Positions 13,601 to 28,200 are shown, counted from the first letter of the stretch. The stretch: DNA of 64,000 nt from Trichoplax sp. H2 (GCA_003344405.1 NOWV01000213.1:58366-122365), one strand, 5' to 3'. Program-made: numbers and translations. The notes: a model not told the origin generated them from the sequence alone.

Positions 13601-15343
13601 TTTGATACCGCAGGCAATATTATTTCATCCATTATTATTTATTTGCAAATTTATATAAAGATATAGTAGATTTCAGCTATACTAAAGTAGTACTTCAATA
13701 CTCTTGGGATTTTTCAAGTCACAGCACGATTAGTTTAGCATTGCTGTACCATATTTAATTACGAATAGTCCGAATTAAAAGTAAAATTCGTTTAAATAAG
13801 CATATTAAGGACTTTCACGAGATATTTATTATTAAATAATCGAATTCAATGAAGACCTGCTTGTACCAGGCAATAGGTCCATTTGCACGGTCAACCAAAG
13901 TTTAGTAATCTAGAGTTAGGGGTAATAAAAGCAGTCGATGTTAATGAGTCTCGTTAGCAGATTAGGCGTGAATTATTATTCCATTTGAATCAAAGAACTT
14001 ATAACTAGAGTTTATGTCCTAAATGATATTCTGTGAATAGTCGTTATAAATGATGTATTATTATCGTAGATCGGCGAAGAGACGATTGCCTACTATAACA
14101 TAGTAGCTCAGATTATTTACAACTGCAGTGTAAAAGATCTGTAACTATACATATAGAAATCTAGGCATATTATTTTATATAAGCGCAGACTAGTGATAAA
14201 TTTGTTTAAAATATAATACTGTCCATTGGGTTCATTATGGACTTCCAATACTCTACTGCTGTGGACAACAGTGGAATGTAATAAGAAGTTCAAGGCTACG
14301 CCAAGGACAAATGATCATAATTTAATTTTAGATGAATAAATTCAACAATTGAGATGGAGATTATTTAAAAATAATTAACGAAAAGAAGCAATTAGATAAT
14401 ACGGTAAATTTATGTGGTATTGATAACAAAATTCAGTGCATTATCTTAAAATACGCGTAGGTCTAGTCTAAGTCATTCAAGTCAGTCTTTGACTTTGCAA
14501 GCTTGTTTGATCTCTAGGTGATTTGGTTACATTGCAAGTTGACTAGGATATACAATAGCGCGGTAAATAATCTAGCATAGCCATATGTTCAATAACAGTG
14601 CAAAGATTAAATCATAATGGTAAGATCAGATTGAGTTTGTGTTACTATAAGCCTAAAACACACCACGATAATAAATAATGTCTTGTATGGACTGATTCAT
14701 GATTTTAAGATCTGACTGATAGTAAGAGTGCAACTTGAATATACGAATCAATGTTGTTATATTCAAGTGTTTTACTAATATGATACAAATGATGAATTAA
14801 TTAATCAGAAATAAATTTAATTCCATAATAATAATGACAGGAATATTGCTATATCATCACAATCTGTGATAGTATTGTAATGTTATAAAACGTACTATTA
14901 TCGCAAATCACCTCTACTGACTTACCTATAAATAATTATGATGCGTATCAACATGCCTGTCTGATAATGAATTGTTTTTGTCTGTTAAATTAATAAGATG
15001 ATTAAAAAAATCATCAACAAAATCGGCACAATAATATTTCTATCGCCAATGACTTTGTAAGAAAATGTGACTATGAACTGTTTGAGTAAACAGTGCCAAC
15101 ATTTGTTTATTCAGTTGGTGAACTATGCATAATGTTATTAACTTGCATTGTTGAAAGTAGATGGTTATAGTTAAACAGTTTATCAAATTACTCTTATTTA
15201 GCTTACGCTGTTACTATCGAAAATAAGACTGTATTCCCAATACAATAAATTTAACCATCTTCAAATTTTCGATATTTCCGTGCAAAACATTCATCAGGTT
15301 AATTTATCAGTTAGTCAACCGTTCAATAAGTACGAGTATTTAC
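7642..15343. other. Gene-poor interval between genes B and C
   Basis: About 7.7 kb of AT-rich DNA without a coding exon I can support. The longest frame, 7999-8226 minus (75 codons, with one hydrophobic stretch), has no homology I recognise and could be chance. By symmetry with gene D, a CARD exon for gene C would be expected near 12.3 kb on the minus strand; I saw none there. No large repeat was noticed. Confidence 0.45.
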
Positions 15344-18206
15344 CTGTGACTGATGATTTCTTATTTTGGTTAGCATCCAATGTTTCAGCATTGGGCTTCT
15401 CAGCAATAGGCTATTACAAATGAAGATTTCGTAGATTTAACTAAACTTAGATTTTATTCTAAAATGCTTATTTTAACCCTAGCTACTGGACGAGTATCTT
15501 ACCCTTGGGATAAAACTCGAATCGATCTCCAAACCCATGGAATTATGAATAGTGATCTGGCACAATTCAGGTAGTACAACGGCTGTGCTTCGTTCCTTGC
15601 ATCGATACGATATCAAGATATGGTCCTTATTATTTAGTCGTAGAGGCCTGACCATTGAATTTTTCTCCCTTTCCAGCTCGTCTAGCATAAGGTGCTTCGG
15701 CGTGAATCGAACTTCATACTGCTCGTTTTCACTTAGTGGAATGGATGCTTTAAAATTATTTGAAATTTCAAGTTGATTGAATCTTGAAGGGTAAGGTTTA
15801 GGCTTATATTGGTAGCCATGGCGTACGAAAACCAACCGTAAATAGATAGTTTGGCCTGTTGTGCGTATGATGTACGACCGACAGAAGAATAAATGGTCGA
15901 ATTCGCTAGTCTTTTCAGGTTGACGATGAGCAGGGTTAGCATCCGTGAATTCTTAGAGATAAAATCAGAATCGAACATATTAGCTTAGAATGTGAGCGGT
16001 AATATTTTTACTTAGTTGTAGCTGAAGGCAAAATTGAAGTTGCACTACGATTGCAGGTAAATCGATTTAATTGATATGATAAGTGGGTGATTGTCAATAA
16101 AAACTGTCAAAGGATATGTTAAAACTGTTCTACAAATCGGTTGTCAAGGCTTCCAGGAATTTGTTCCAATAATATTCAATCATGCCTTACTTTGGTAGCT
16201 ACAGGCGATAGATGAAATACAACTTCGATTCAATTGAAGCGTTACAATTTGTAATTCAGCTACAATCTAATTTCACGGTATCGATTTGAAGTGGTCAAGT
16301 TCGAGCAATCCCTTAATGTAGCTATTAGACCAGAATTACGACGTGACTTGTAAAATGGTTGGAGCGACTGATAGTTTGTATTAGAAACTTGAAAGAAATA
16401 CAATTATTCCATCCTGCGATAACAAGGAATCAAAGTATCAAGAGCCAATAGCTCAAGGTTGTACTGATCTGCCTGCATGGAATTGGCGTAGAAATAATCT
16501 AAGGCAACAACATAATTAAGCATCTTTCAACAATTGTATGTCAAGGGCTTGCCACGCCCCTGTGCTCCCGGTCTATACTGTATATATTGTTACGTCTATA
16601 AGCAGTCGTTAATTTGATACCCCCATTAGGGTAGGGATTCGAATTGAACAAGCTAGACTTAATTAACTACTCTAATTGTACTCAATGCGATAAGCCGTCG
16701 ACATAATGAAAATAAGGAAAGGAAAAGCAGATTGATACCAAACGGCGGGAGCAAATTTCACTACATAGATTGGTCTAAAATTGAGTTCTTGAAATGAAAA
16801 ATTTGTCCATCGGTAACACGATCTCATAATGTGTCGTGCCGTACGGACGTCTCATGTACACCTGTACGATACGGTGTTAGGGTCACCTGTTGAACAATTT
16901 GGTACCATTGTAACCGGCCTGCGACACTTTTTTAAAAGTCGTGATAGCCCGGCTACGGATTCAGCGCACACGACTTATTACAGTATAGAATATAAGCACT
17001 GAATAGATCATGTTTGATTTTCATGTTACGACGAGAGATGAATAAACTCACTCTCATAATTGGTACAGAATGGACACTAGCCATTGATTCATTTCATATT
17101 TTTTGAGATATGTCAATCTATGTCGAATGTATCATTAAGGCAGCTTGAAATGGATAGGGCTAAATTGTAGACAGGCATTGACGAATGGCTTAAGCACGGC
17201 TTAAGTCAGTACAGTAACAATATTCGGAGTCACTGTCGAACAAAGTACAGTAATGGAAAGTAAAAAAAACATAAATAAACAACTGCTCTAACGTTGAACG
17301 ATATCGCAGAATAAAAAATACATATTGGATCAACATCATCCATACTATGGATTCCACAATTAATATATGAATGAATCACGATGATCAACACTGTATACCT
17401 TTATTAAAAGAACGCTTTCCTGGTGGTGATGCGAAAAATTGATTTTCTTTTTTGCATTGTTTTGCGTCGCTACCAACGAATAGACTGGATGCGTCATCGC
17501 TGTTGAAAATTTCCATTTTTGAAACAGTGACATTTGGATTCATGTTCTCCAGTAAGTTCTCACAAGGATGATTTGGTTGCTGATAACCCGGCCAAGACTT
17601 GATCCTATCGTGATGATGTCCATGATAGAGTATGATGGAATCGACAGATTCGAACGCGGGATCACCGTACTTGTCGGGTGAATTTTTTCCCATAGTGAAG
17701 GTAGTGTTGCGATGCTCCGAGTCAATGTTGTCGTTCGCGGGTTGATAGTTTTGGTACTGATACGAAGCTCTTAGATAGGTTTGGATAGCGGCTGCGGGAA
17801 AACCCAATTTTTGCAGTAAAATCTTCAACCAAAATTTCGGATCCTCTACGGCTAGGGACAAGCTAGTTTGCCGTCTGAGAACTATCTTCATGCTGTCAGC
17901 ATTCGCATTAGATCTATTTGCCAATTGGTGAGCAATACTGTCAGCTTTCAAATAGGCCGCTTTGGCTTCGGTTGCCATTCCATGTCGGGTATAAATTTGA
18001 AAGCTCCAAAAATAACAACCGAATACGATTCGGCGTAATCTCCAATCGAAGGTAAGTCTTGCTGAAGATTGAATTTCATCGATCACTTTGTCGAAATAGG
18101 AATTAGCCAGGTGCGGGTTTCCTTCATCATGGCGCCATCGACAAGCATCCACATAGAGATCATAAATTTTTTGGGTATTAACCAACTTGAGAGATTTGTT
18201 TGCCAT
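15344..18206 (-). CDS. Gene C: TPR - UPA protein (three exons found, 3' end open)
   Basis: Minus-strand model: 18206-17399, 15951-15503, 15410-15344 (about 441 residues; phases 1,0,1). I chose ATG 18206 (MANKSLK...) because the residues that follow (IYDLYVDACRWRHDEGN) align with the start of gene D; an in-frame ATG at 18377 would add 57 residues without similarity. Exon 1 has degenerate N-terminal TPR helices and a polar tail. Exon 2 contains a UPA domain (LVFVRHGYQYKPKPYP, NNFKASIPL, YEVRFTPKHLML, ILISYRCKE, LPELCQITIHN) without a ZU5 in front. Exon 3 is a 22-residue linker (PIAEKPNAETL...). In D the same linker leads to a CARD exon; none was found for C, so C may have lost it or it lies in unrecognised sequence. 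Read-through past exon 2 meets a stop after seven codons. Cytosolic adaptor or sensor role is inferred from domains. Confidence 0.78.
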
Positions 18207-21200
18207 TTTTTTCTTGGAACTAGTAGACGTTGAAAAAATGTCTAGACGTTTAGAATTTTTTTTTTCAAGGGTTACATAACCCACTAAATGAGCTATGTTG
18301 ATGCGTATTCCAACTGACTTCTTGGATAAACTTTGGATTGAATGATAAGAGTAAACCGATAATGATTCTAATAGCAATTTTGGGGTTCGTCGAAGATGTG
18401 AATGTCCGTTGCCGGAGCAGCCGGTTGGAATGTTCGTACAGTACAGTAGCGCAGTGTACTATCAGGTCTACTTTTGCACTAATGGCTAGAATGAAATTAA
18501 AGGGACGCTTAAGTACTGTAAAAAAAAACGACGAGCGAGTCCTGCAGTGCTGGAATACTGTATACTTTACAGTACATTGTACTGCAAACTCTTTATCAAT
18601 CTTGTCCTTGTACGGTACTTTACAGTACTGTAAATTCCAAGCCGGACTTCCGGAAGGTTGATACATAGTTTACAGAAATGCTTGCATGTTCATTAGTTCA
18701 TTTTAGACTATTCTCGTATGGTCTAATGTTAATAGTAATGATGAACTGGTGTACTGTATAGCGATGGCGACCGTATGCTGTATTCAGAACACTTGGGTCT
18801 CTAAAATGCATTCCATGATAGACCAGAAAAATTTGTTTATAATGAAAGGAAACTGACGTCTTGTACACATGGTGTAATGTTTTGCAAAGAAGCCATGTAT
18901 TGTACCTTGGAAAAGGTACAGTTGCACCCCACTCCATCACTTATTTACTGCAATTTCATTTACTGTAAAGTGATCGACTTAAAAATAGTAACTTGTGCCC
19001 TACTATTCAATATGGTAAGAGGGAATACAAAACCAATTGCATTACAATGCAAGTAGTAAATTATTCGCCTACACATTACGCAGATACCGGCTCAATTATT
19101 GAATCGCGTTTAACTTCAAGCTACTGTACTAGACCGTTCACTCATGACAGAACATACTTGAGCTTTATCGATAGCTAGTGATCACGCAAACCTTAGTGAA
19201 AACTAGTTTATTGGTAACATTTATTATATCATCCGTCCGCCCATAAATTTATTTCGTATTCAAATAATAACTCTACTCAATATACAGTATTCCTAAAACA
19301 ATAGACCGTTACCGTCACTTTTGTATACTGTAGTATGCAATACTGTCTACGATAGCACTGCATGAGGTAAAGTGGGAAGGAAGCGCGCCAATATTACAGT
19401 AAATTCAACATTCCAATGTTGATCAATAATAATACTATTCATAAAGAAATAAATCGATGAAAATTATTTGACGGTTTACAAGCGATCAGGTGATTTTTTG
19501 ACTTGTTGACATTTCAATCACTGCAATACAAGCTTTTGTATCTATAGTATACAGCATTATTATTGATGTTCAAACTGGAGAATATTTATAAGAACTTTAA
19601 GAAAAAATGTTATACCAACTCGTGACAGAGATGTTATTATAGCATTGCTGCTATTCAACAGTGGATAAACTAATCAATAGATTATCAAGATTTGCATCTT
19701 GTATGAACGGAACTTTAAAGTGTTTCAACCACAAAAAAATCAGAATAGCAATTGATTTATTAGTATATTATTTAACAATTCTTCTTACAAGATTAATAAT
19801 CTTGTACAATTAAAGTTTAAAGACAGAGATGACGTGAAGTCGCGAATGCCATCCTGTTTTATTCAGTAGACCATTCTTCCTACATAATTGCAGATTCAAA
19901 GTTTCTAAGAATTCGCATTTACAGTCCGAAAAATTAACAAATGCGCAAACACATAGCACCGCTCCTACGTTCAATATTATCGTGTTTATTCAAACGTATG
20001 AATTATGGTCATGATCTGTATAGAATGGTAGTCATAGCTTAGAAGTTATTCTGACCAATTAGTTAATTATGAACTACTGGGCAGAAAACGAACTGCATAA
20101 TATAATATTGATCAAATTCAAACACTCATTATAGGTCAGTAATAGCTGTTTACTTAGATATAGTGACACTTACAAGCCTACTCTTGAGAATCTGAGACAT
20201 GATTGTTGATTACGGTAGAGTAGCTCAGTCAATAACAGGTAATTAGATCATTTGTTGCCATTTTTATTGATACAAGCACATACATGTGAATAAATGAAAA
20301 TCTAATCAACATTTGACGTCAGAAAGGAACTATGTCAATGCTGGCTAATCATTTGATGGTTATTATTAAGTATCATCTGATCATATTTATTTCACGGACT
20401 ACAAAGCAGGCACTGTTCAGTCATAATTGTCGAATAATTACTGTATGGTACCGTTGGTACGAGTACCTGTTTGCTTGGAATAACCAGGTAATGCCTCATT
20501 ATTTTAAGACTGTCAATTGTTTATCGAAATTGACTAATAATATACAAAAAGTGATGGCCCTTCAAGTAGCAATTGCAACATGGCTGAAGTCAAGATCGTA
20601 GCTGAATCACTGCCTAGCGTAAGTTATGCATAAAGTTACTCCTCCTTCCTATGCCGAAAATAAAAATTTTATCCATGTTTGATGGCAATTTAATTGTGGT
20701 GTGGTTCTTTATTCGGACAAGATGCAGTTGGACTTTACGGAGAAAGTGTATTTTTGGCGAAAGCTTTTGGCGTTCTGCCTTGCAATTACTAGACATTTAC
20801 CAAGGATATCAATATCTTAATTCTTTTGATCCTATCACCTGATCGTAAGAATGAATTTCCAAGTGGTAAATTTTTTATGTTACATGGCAATTGTAATGAA
20901 ATCTTTCGATAGAAGGAGGGAAGCTATCTTTCAACGATTAGAATGCACGTGAAATATTTGAAAGCATGTGATCAGAAAATAGAGAGTAAATTATGTATCT
21001 ATAAATATTTATACTTGATTAATAAAAGTAGAAATAGATTCTAAACTCATCATCTTGTAGCACCTTTCACCTTTTACTGTACTTTCATGAATTTTTTTGG
21101 ATGTAGTCATAATACTCGTACCGTAGCTTTATAACACTTGTACAATAATTTTTATTCTTATCACCATGTAATTACATTATTTTTAACAATTTATAATTAC

Positions 21201-22232
21201 TGTATGCATTATTGTATATATAATTTATAGAATCGCTTTCGATAAATAATAAGACTTGGCGTGTGTTTGTAAGATAAATAACAACAATTGTTGTACTGCG
21301 AAGAAACTAGTCAGCCACTGTCAATAATATCCGAATAGACAAAATTACGTACACTTTATTACAATGCTTGCACGCATAATTCACTATTATGCTAATATTA
21401 ATTGCAATAAGAAAGCCCATTTTATACAACAGCCATTGACATACTGATAATGTATAATATTTTGTGAATAACCACTTATTCTTGCGATAGCTAGTTGAAG
21501 TGTATGTTCTTAAGAAATAAAGCAAAAAATTTTGGTGTAGAATGCCAAAGCTTGATCAAGAAGTCTACGGTATCTCATATTCCTAGCCATCATACCGGTA
21601 TATTTAGTCTAAATTCTTCTGTAGTACGTGTTTAGCAGTTTTCGCCAAGGCGGTCAAGATGCACATAAGTGTATAACCGGTACTTACTGAATGAACATCC
21701 ATTAATTTGTAAATCGTGACTTGTTTTATATAACAGTAAATTCAGTCTTTCAATATACTTCTAAAAAGGTGCTCACACAATTCATGAGAATTTAATTTTA
21801 CAATACAGATCACAATTCATGTTTTCACTTTTATAAACATAACTACGGAACCATTCAATAAGCAATAGGCCATGCTTCCTATGAAATCTTTTCCTTCACT
21901 ATGTATAAATATATATCTTATAATCCTAGAACAATACGAATGCTTCCTGCCTACAGTACTTTACTAATACGAATTAAACAAAGAACTGGATACATAAAGG
22001 TAGAAAGTTAGTCAACCATAGGAAAATTGCGCGCATACGGCCAATGAGTCATAGTTGCTTGTCGTCACACAACTAACTACCCGCGTAATAACGCAAGAAA
22101 CTCCTCTTCATATGATACAGTACGATCATTCAGTCAAGTTCAAAAAGCTATTTGGAATAGCAGTTAAAGATCGCCAACCTTTTCCTAATATCCATATGAT
22201 CCGAAAAAACAGCAAATTAATCTCTTAAGCCG
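18207..22232. promoter_or_regulatory. Head-to-head intergenic region at the centre of the inverted cluster
   Basis: Genes C (minus) and D (plus) start at its two ends and point away from each other, so it must contain both promoters. It also contains the symmetry centre of the cluster (about 20.2 kb). The part from 18430 to 18645 is rich in ACTGTA/TACAGT palindromes. Overlapping frames at 18265-18666 (minus) and 18338-18661 (plus) sit on that repeat-rich DNA and have no recognisable domain. No TATA box at a convincing position was found for either gene. Confidence 0.45.
18430..18645. repeat. Palindrome-rich segment with many TACAGT/ACTGTA words
   Basis: Short words such as GTACAGTACAGTA (from 18436), GTACTGTA, TTTACAGTACAT and TTTACAGTACTGTAAA (about 18618) recur in roughly 200 bases. 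The words are self-complementary, so both strands look alike, which explains why long frames overlap on both strands here. Similar clusters occur at 26.0-26.7 kb. Could be a decayed mobile element or a foldback sequence; unassigned. Confidence 0.45.
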
Positions 22233-25200
22233 ATGATGGCTTCAAACGTTCGTGATCTTTATCAGGTAGCATGTCAGAGCTATGATGAAAATTACTTTGC
22301 TGAAGCTAATTCAGGTTTCGAGGAAGTTATAAAATCCATCAGAGGAGAAACTCCAGATGCTGATTTACTGCAAATGAAGTTCGATAGCTATTTATATATT
22401 TCCAAATACTATGGCCTACGAGGAGATTTAGAAAAAGCCAAAAATGCCTACCGCAACGCTCACAATATCTATCAAGTGTTCGTTCAATCAGTGGGAAATT
22501 GTCACGGAAAATGTAACATAAATAAAGTCGATGAATTAAAAGCTAGCCTGGCCAAAGTTGTAAAAAATCTGAACTCCAATTTAAAACGTTCATCGCAAGA
22601 TGTAATTAAGGCCAATATCTATGCCTACTTAGGAGCTGTATATGAATGCCAATCCAGATATTATGAAGCTTGTTCTAATTATTATAAAGCATATGAAATA
22701 AAGAAAAATATTCTAGGCGCAAACAGCGATGCTGTTACCCAGTTGTTAGTTTACATTCAGTCCCTTCGTTCATGCCAGTCAAATTTTACCAACACTTTGC
22801 AAAACAATCAACAGCAGCGTGGTAACTACGAAAAACCAAGTGAAACTACTGATGAAAAAGTAACACTTTTAGAAAATAAAACAGTCTGCAAAGAGACTGA
22901 AGCAAACCCTCAGAATACATCAGTTGGCAACCATATGAAGCAATTAGGAACAGAGAATCGATTGAATCAAATAAATATCAACTATAATACTGCTAGGTGT
23001 TCTTCAGCATCACAGCCGGATCATTTTCGCGGTATAGTACAAAATTCATCATTCTATCTATATTTTGATTTTATTTGTCTTTTTTTTTCACCTTATATAA
23101 ATATACTCATAGAACACTTTTTCATCAAGAATTTGCTGTCTTAACAGACTGTAAATTGCATAAATTAATAGTAGAAAACTGAATAACTAAATACTAGTTT
23201 ATGTGTATACAGCACGAACAATATTTATGGATCTAGATTCAACATAAATAATTAAAATTGACTTATACGCAGGGAGAGTTAATTAACACGCGTACAGTTA
23301 CTATTTATATAGTGCTACACTCATGTACTGGTACCGCATTGCAGTGATTATTCCAACTTGACCACTACTATCTAACACTTTCAATGATATCTTGCCGGAA
23401 AAATTAATTTTGTGTAACATTTACTACTCGAGGATTTTATTTATGCAATATTCTCAGCAATGCTTAATATCCAACTTGCGAATACCGTCATGGGCAGCTA
23501 GAATTACTGTACTTTATCTACTGTAGTAGTCGGTGAAACAGTATAAATGCAGAATTACTTTTGTTAATTAACAACTTCTGTGAGAGAATACGAGTAATTA
23601 CGGTATCTTCTGTATTTAATATCATACCAGTTCCAGTAATCCACCAAACGATTAGAGCCGAATTATACCTTACTATCTGCTCGATTTATATCTCTAAGGT
23701 TTAAATAGCACATCTACCCAGCAAGATTTTGGTGAAAGCATTGCACGGACTAGTACATGTGTGAATCCTGCTCTATGTCGACCATCCATACAATCTGAAA
23801 CCACTACTGAATCAGATGGACGCTTCGAATTTCATTCTCATCTTTTAGTTTTATCGCAGGATATATTTAATGTGAAATTAAAATTCGTGAGACTGGGCCA
23901 CGTAGATGAATCTAAACCTTTCCCTTCAAAATTGAGATATTTAAAGGTTGAAAACAATTTCATGGAATACATTACACTAAATGATAGAGATAGTTATGGA
24001 ATACGATTTGTACCAAGTTGTTTAATATTGAATGAGTTGGCAAGTGAAAAAAATAATCTGGACAGACCTCTTACACGAGATAGTAAGGACATTATCACTA
24101 TTACTTTACGATGCAAGATACAAGACAACCCCAAGGACTATGCAGAATTATGCCAGATCTTCATTATAAATTCCCTAAATACAGTGATCAAGTCGTGCTT
24201 CCTTTACAAGGTAAGATGCTCGTATCAGAACTAGGGCTAATGTGAACTTTTTGAATCGGATTCTTTACTGAATTCTCTTATCCTGTAATATATCTTTTTC
24301 GCAACAACAGCCAGATGATGCTATCTTTGATCGCCCAGTTGAGAAATCATCTAAAAAAGGTAAATATTTGCTTCTCAAATAACTGACTAGTCAATCTACG
24401 CTTTATGCCGCAGACGCGTACAGTAAAACTTGATAACTATTATGAACAAAAATATTGTTGATATCCATTATAATTAATTATAATTACTGTACAAGTGTAC
24501 ATCCGAGTTTTATTTGCTAACTGAGTACGGCATGTATTTAGTACTTCGTAATAGTATATTTCCAGCTAGATGTCTAAGCACCGACATTTAATGGTACCGT
24601 TGCATTATGATTCTTAATAGTTAGCTGACAATAAAAACAAACTTGTGACACTGTTTCTTCAAATTATTATCATTATAATTTGTCACAAAGTAGTTTATGG
24701 AGTTTTGTTTCGATACTTTGAATAAATTATAACTTAATGAGTGAGTTAATAATATGCTCAACGTAGACGACGTTAACGAGCTGCAAAACATCATTAACAG
24801 ATAATTTCCTTCGCTTCAACGTTATTCCATCTCAAATACGAAGAAACCGTTATGTTCCCTCGTTCGACACTAGGTCAATCACGTAATACTAGGTTAGACA
24901 CCGCAAAGTAGCCGGAAGCTTAGAGTCCACTTTTTATTCTAGGTTATTGTAATATTGTGCTACTTCCAACGCTACTGTATCTAATCACACAAGAAGATTT
25001 GCCCTCTCTGTAGCGGTTAAAAATAGTTTATTACTTAAAATACTACTGTTGAATTTTACAGTAGTAGAATTTCAGATGACGTAATTAGGCACACACAACT
25101 AGCTCAAGACTATCGACCCACTCCTACTCCAAGGAGTGGGCCTTTCATACATTTCTAGAAACGATTAATGATAAACATGTTTACCCAATCCCTATTTCAG

Positions 25201-28200
25201 TCAATTCAAGTAATATCTTTTTTTAGCTTCCTATACTACTCCTTTTTCTAATTTATATTTAATATGGGTCTTGCAAGTGCAAGACCCCAAGCTACGTATG
25301 ATTGTCATTCCTCACTTTGGGCCAATCATACTTCATTTACTGACACGAGCCGGTGCCACTTATCAAGACGCCATGCAGTCCCACTTTAGCAGTAAGACTA
25401 ACATCCCTAGCATTATCCACTAATAATCCACTAGGCCTATAATACCTGATAGAGTGCCTCTAATATAAAAACACCGCTACTCTACTATCTCAATGAAACA
25501 TTATATTTTCAACAACGCTGACTGTGAGCCGGTGACGTGGGAATTCGTTCTGTCGTCCCGGAATAGTAAATTTAGCCACAAGATATATTTTTCGAAACGT
25601 GTCGTCAATTATCAGTTCGTAAAACCAGATCAATGCTTGACCTAGTTATCCTTTGAGATCATTGCAATGTTATATCTCGTATTATCTAGCACCTATACGA
25701 AATCCAATCGAAGATTCGAAGATTAATAAATTGGAATATGAGCAGTCCAATTCTAACTGGGCGACTAAATGTCAATTTAATACTAAACAGTTTCTAGGAT
25801 GCTTCTTTCATGTTATGACTATGTAATATAACTGCATAATAATTACGTAATAATTGCAACTCTCTGTTCATTAATTAACTTAATCAATTTCCATTTCAAT
25901 TACAAATTTACCAAATGAAAAGAAGAACCTAATCGGACAAAGACCACTACAGAGCAAGGTTAGGACTACGCCATTATGTAAATTAAGCCATGACTGAAAA
26001 GTGGCATACAAGTTACAGTACGGTGTACAGTAGGCCCAACCATAATAACCCCGATTACTCAGATACTCAGCGTAAATAGCTTAGCTTAAACGATGATACA
26101 TTATTCTAATAGTGTACAGTAAAATAGCCATGTTGGCGGCATTTAAATTCATCATTTATTCTACCGATTTTAAGCTAATTCATGATCATGAAAGAAAGTA
26201 AAACTCTGCCAAGCTTACTCGGAAATATTTTTATTCATCTTGAGCCTGCTATTAACAACGCACTTCATTGATCATTGATTGTGTAGTTTACAGTTAGTAG
26301 CCACAACCGTTTTTACACTTCGGCTAAGAACAGCCGGACAGTATGGTACTCGTACAAAACGCAAAGTACCGTCCTATACAGTACTGTATGAAACCTAGTC
26401 ATGCCCCTACACAAGAGAAAATTTTTCCCCACGCCGCTGATGCTTTAGTGTTCCATAACTGAAATTTTAGTGGTTTAATTTAATAATCAAGTGCAAAACT
26501 GGCCGGTCTACTGTGCAGTGCACTAATAAGGCAAAAGGAATAACCAGTTAAATTATTGTAAAAAAGAAAGCCGTCAGCGCAGCGACGGGCTTGCAGCTAC
26601 AGTAATCTCCGGCATTTTGTACTTATATTATAGTACCTGTTGCTGAAACCAGTCATTCAGTAATTATAAAATGGCTGAGTGTATACTGTAGTGTAGTGTA
26701 CACTGTACACTAGTGTACAGTACTGTACTGTACGTGTACGAACGGCGGCTATGGATGGACAGAAAGATGGAGCTATCTGAAAGACTTACTTTCCGGTGAC
26801 ATTATAGGCTATAGCCAACAGGTAGGTTTAGTTTTGAAGGCACTTTTGATACAATCCAAATCGATCAAAACTAAACCTACCTGCTAACACAGTTCAATTC
26901 TATCAAAACTAAACCTACCTGTTGACACAGTGCAATTCTATCAAAACGAAACCTACCTGTTGGTCGAACGATAAGCCTGGATGATTCTTACTTACATTTA
27001 GTAAAATTGATAAATACTAGTTTACAAATAAAAATACACCACCTAACCGCGAAATGAATACTGTAGTTAATACAATCTACCGTTGCTACACACTTGACAC
27101 AAATGGTGCACTTTGACCGAATCAGATACACGTATTTATGTTAATCTATACTGTATATTATTATTATGGATGATAGTGATGGCCAGATGTCGGGCATTGG
27201 CCGTAACATGCATATCACTGTATTTCGTGAAATTTTTATCCGTGATTCTATTTTACTTTTCAGTTGTAAATTTAGTGCCACAACTACTAAACCTAGTTCT
27301 CATCGGGGTATAGATTAAGATTAATCAATTATATTGATTAGTGTCACACACCACTAGTAACAAAGTAGTCTACACACGCCAATCCTTGCGGAGAACGCCA
27401 CTTACTAACTTAAGAGGCGAGATTAGCTATATCACCAAATAATTCAGTTCCAACGACCGAATACTATGGTATAATTATAGCGTCACAGATAACAATTAGT
27501 GAGTAACTTGCTACGGTAATTGACTTTCATACAAAGGAAGGTCCTTAATTATAACGATTTGTATCTTTAGGCGCTTTATTCTTAATTTGTACAATTGGAT
27601 ATATCAATTGAAAGGCGATTTCAAATATTTACCTTACCAGTCTACGCTGGTTGAAAGCTCTTGTAGTACCACAGTATCAAATTTGTTCTAAATTTTATAT
27701 GCACTATATACATTTACTTGCAAGATTATTGATGGTACAATCTTGAGTAACGGATTACACACAGTAGTCTACTCTTACCGCATTGTTGAATTACTTTACG
27801 ACCTCTGATCTCAAGTGCTATTCAATGTCCGATCGATTCAAATAGGATACAGGTCACGTAGAATGATGGTCTATTAGCATTAACTATCAAGTTTAACCCC
27901 GAAAACCTGTAGCAATCTTTTCAATAACGAACAGCACTTTTGAATAATAAACTAATCTGAATACCTCTTTTTACGGAAGCTTCTCAGAAATCGCTCTGTC
28001 GCTTAGTCTAATTATATGTTTCAATATTGTTGCGTTAAGTTGATTTGCAACTGATCTGTAATAGTTTAGTCAAATTGATGGTCAGAACGATTAAACTTAA
28101 ACTCCTACTATACAGGATTATATTAACAGCTCAAGTGAAATATTTTTTATTGCATCTAATTCTAGCCCAAAAAGCATTAAGTGACCGTAGCAAAGAATTT

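Noticed and set aside
15733-15978. Minus-strand frame of 81 codons overlapping exon 2 of gene C
   Set aside because: The true UPA exon runs through this region in another frame, as alignment with gene D shows; this is a shadow.
16633-16650. GGGATTCGAATTG looked like a tRNA T-loop
   Set aside because: No acceptor stem, D-arm or anticodon arm could be fitted around it.
18265-18666. Minus 133-codon and plus 107-codon frames facing each other
   Set aside because: Both lie on palindromic repeat DNA that looks the same on both strands; no domain.
20332-20601. Plus-strand frame of 89 codons at the symmetry centre
   Set aside because: No domain, no mirrored counterpart, no splice context; likely chance.
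27113-27313. Hydrophobic 66-codon frame inside the last intron of gene D
   Set aside because: Lacks an ATG start at its beginning and any family match; hydrophobicity follows from T-rich codons.
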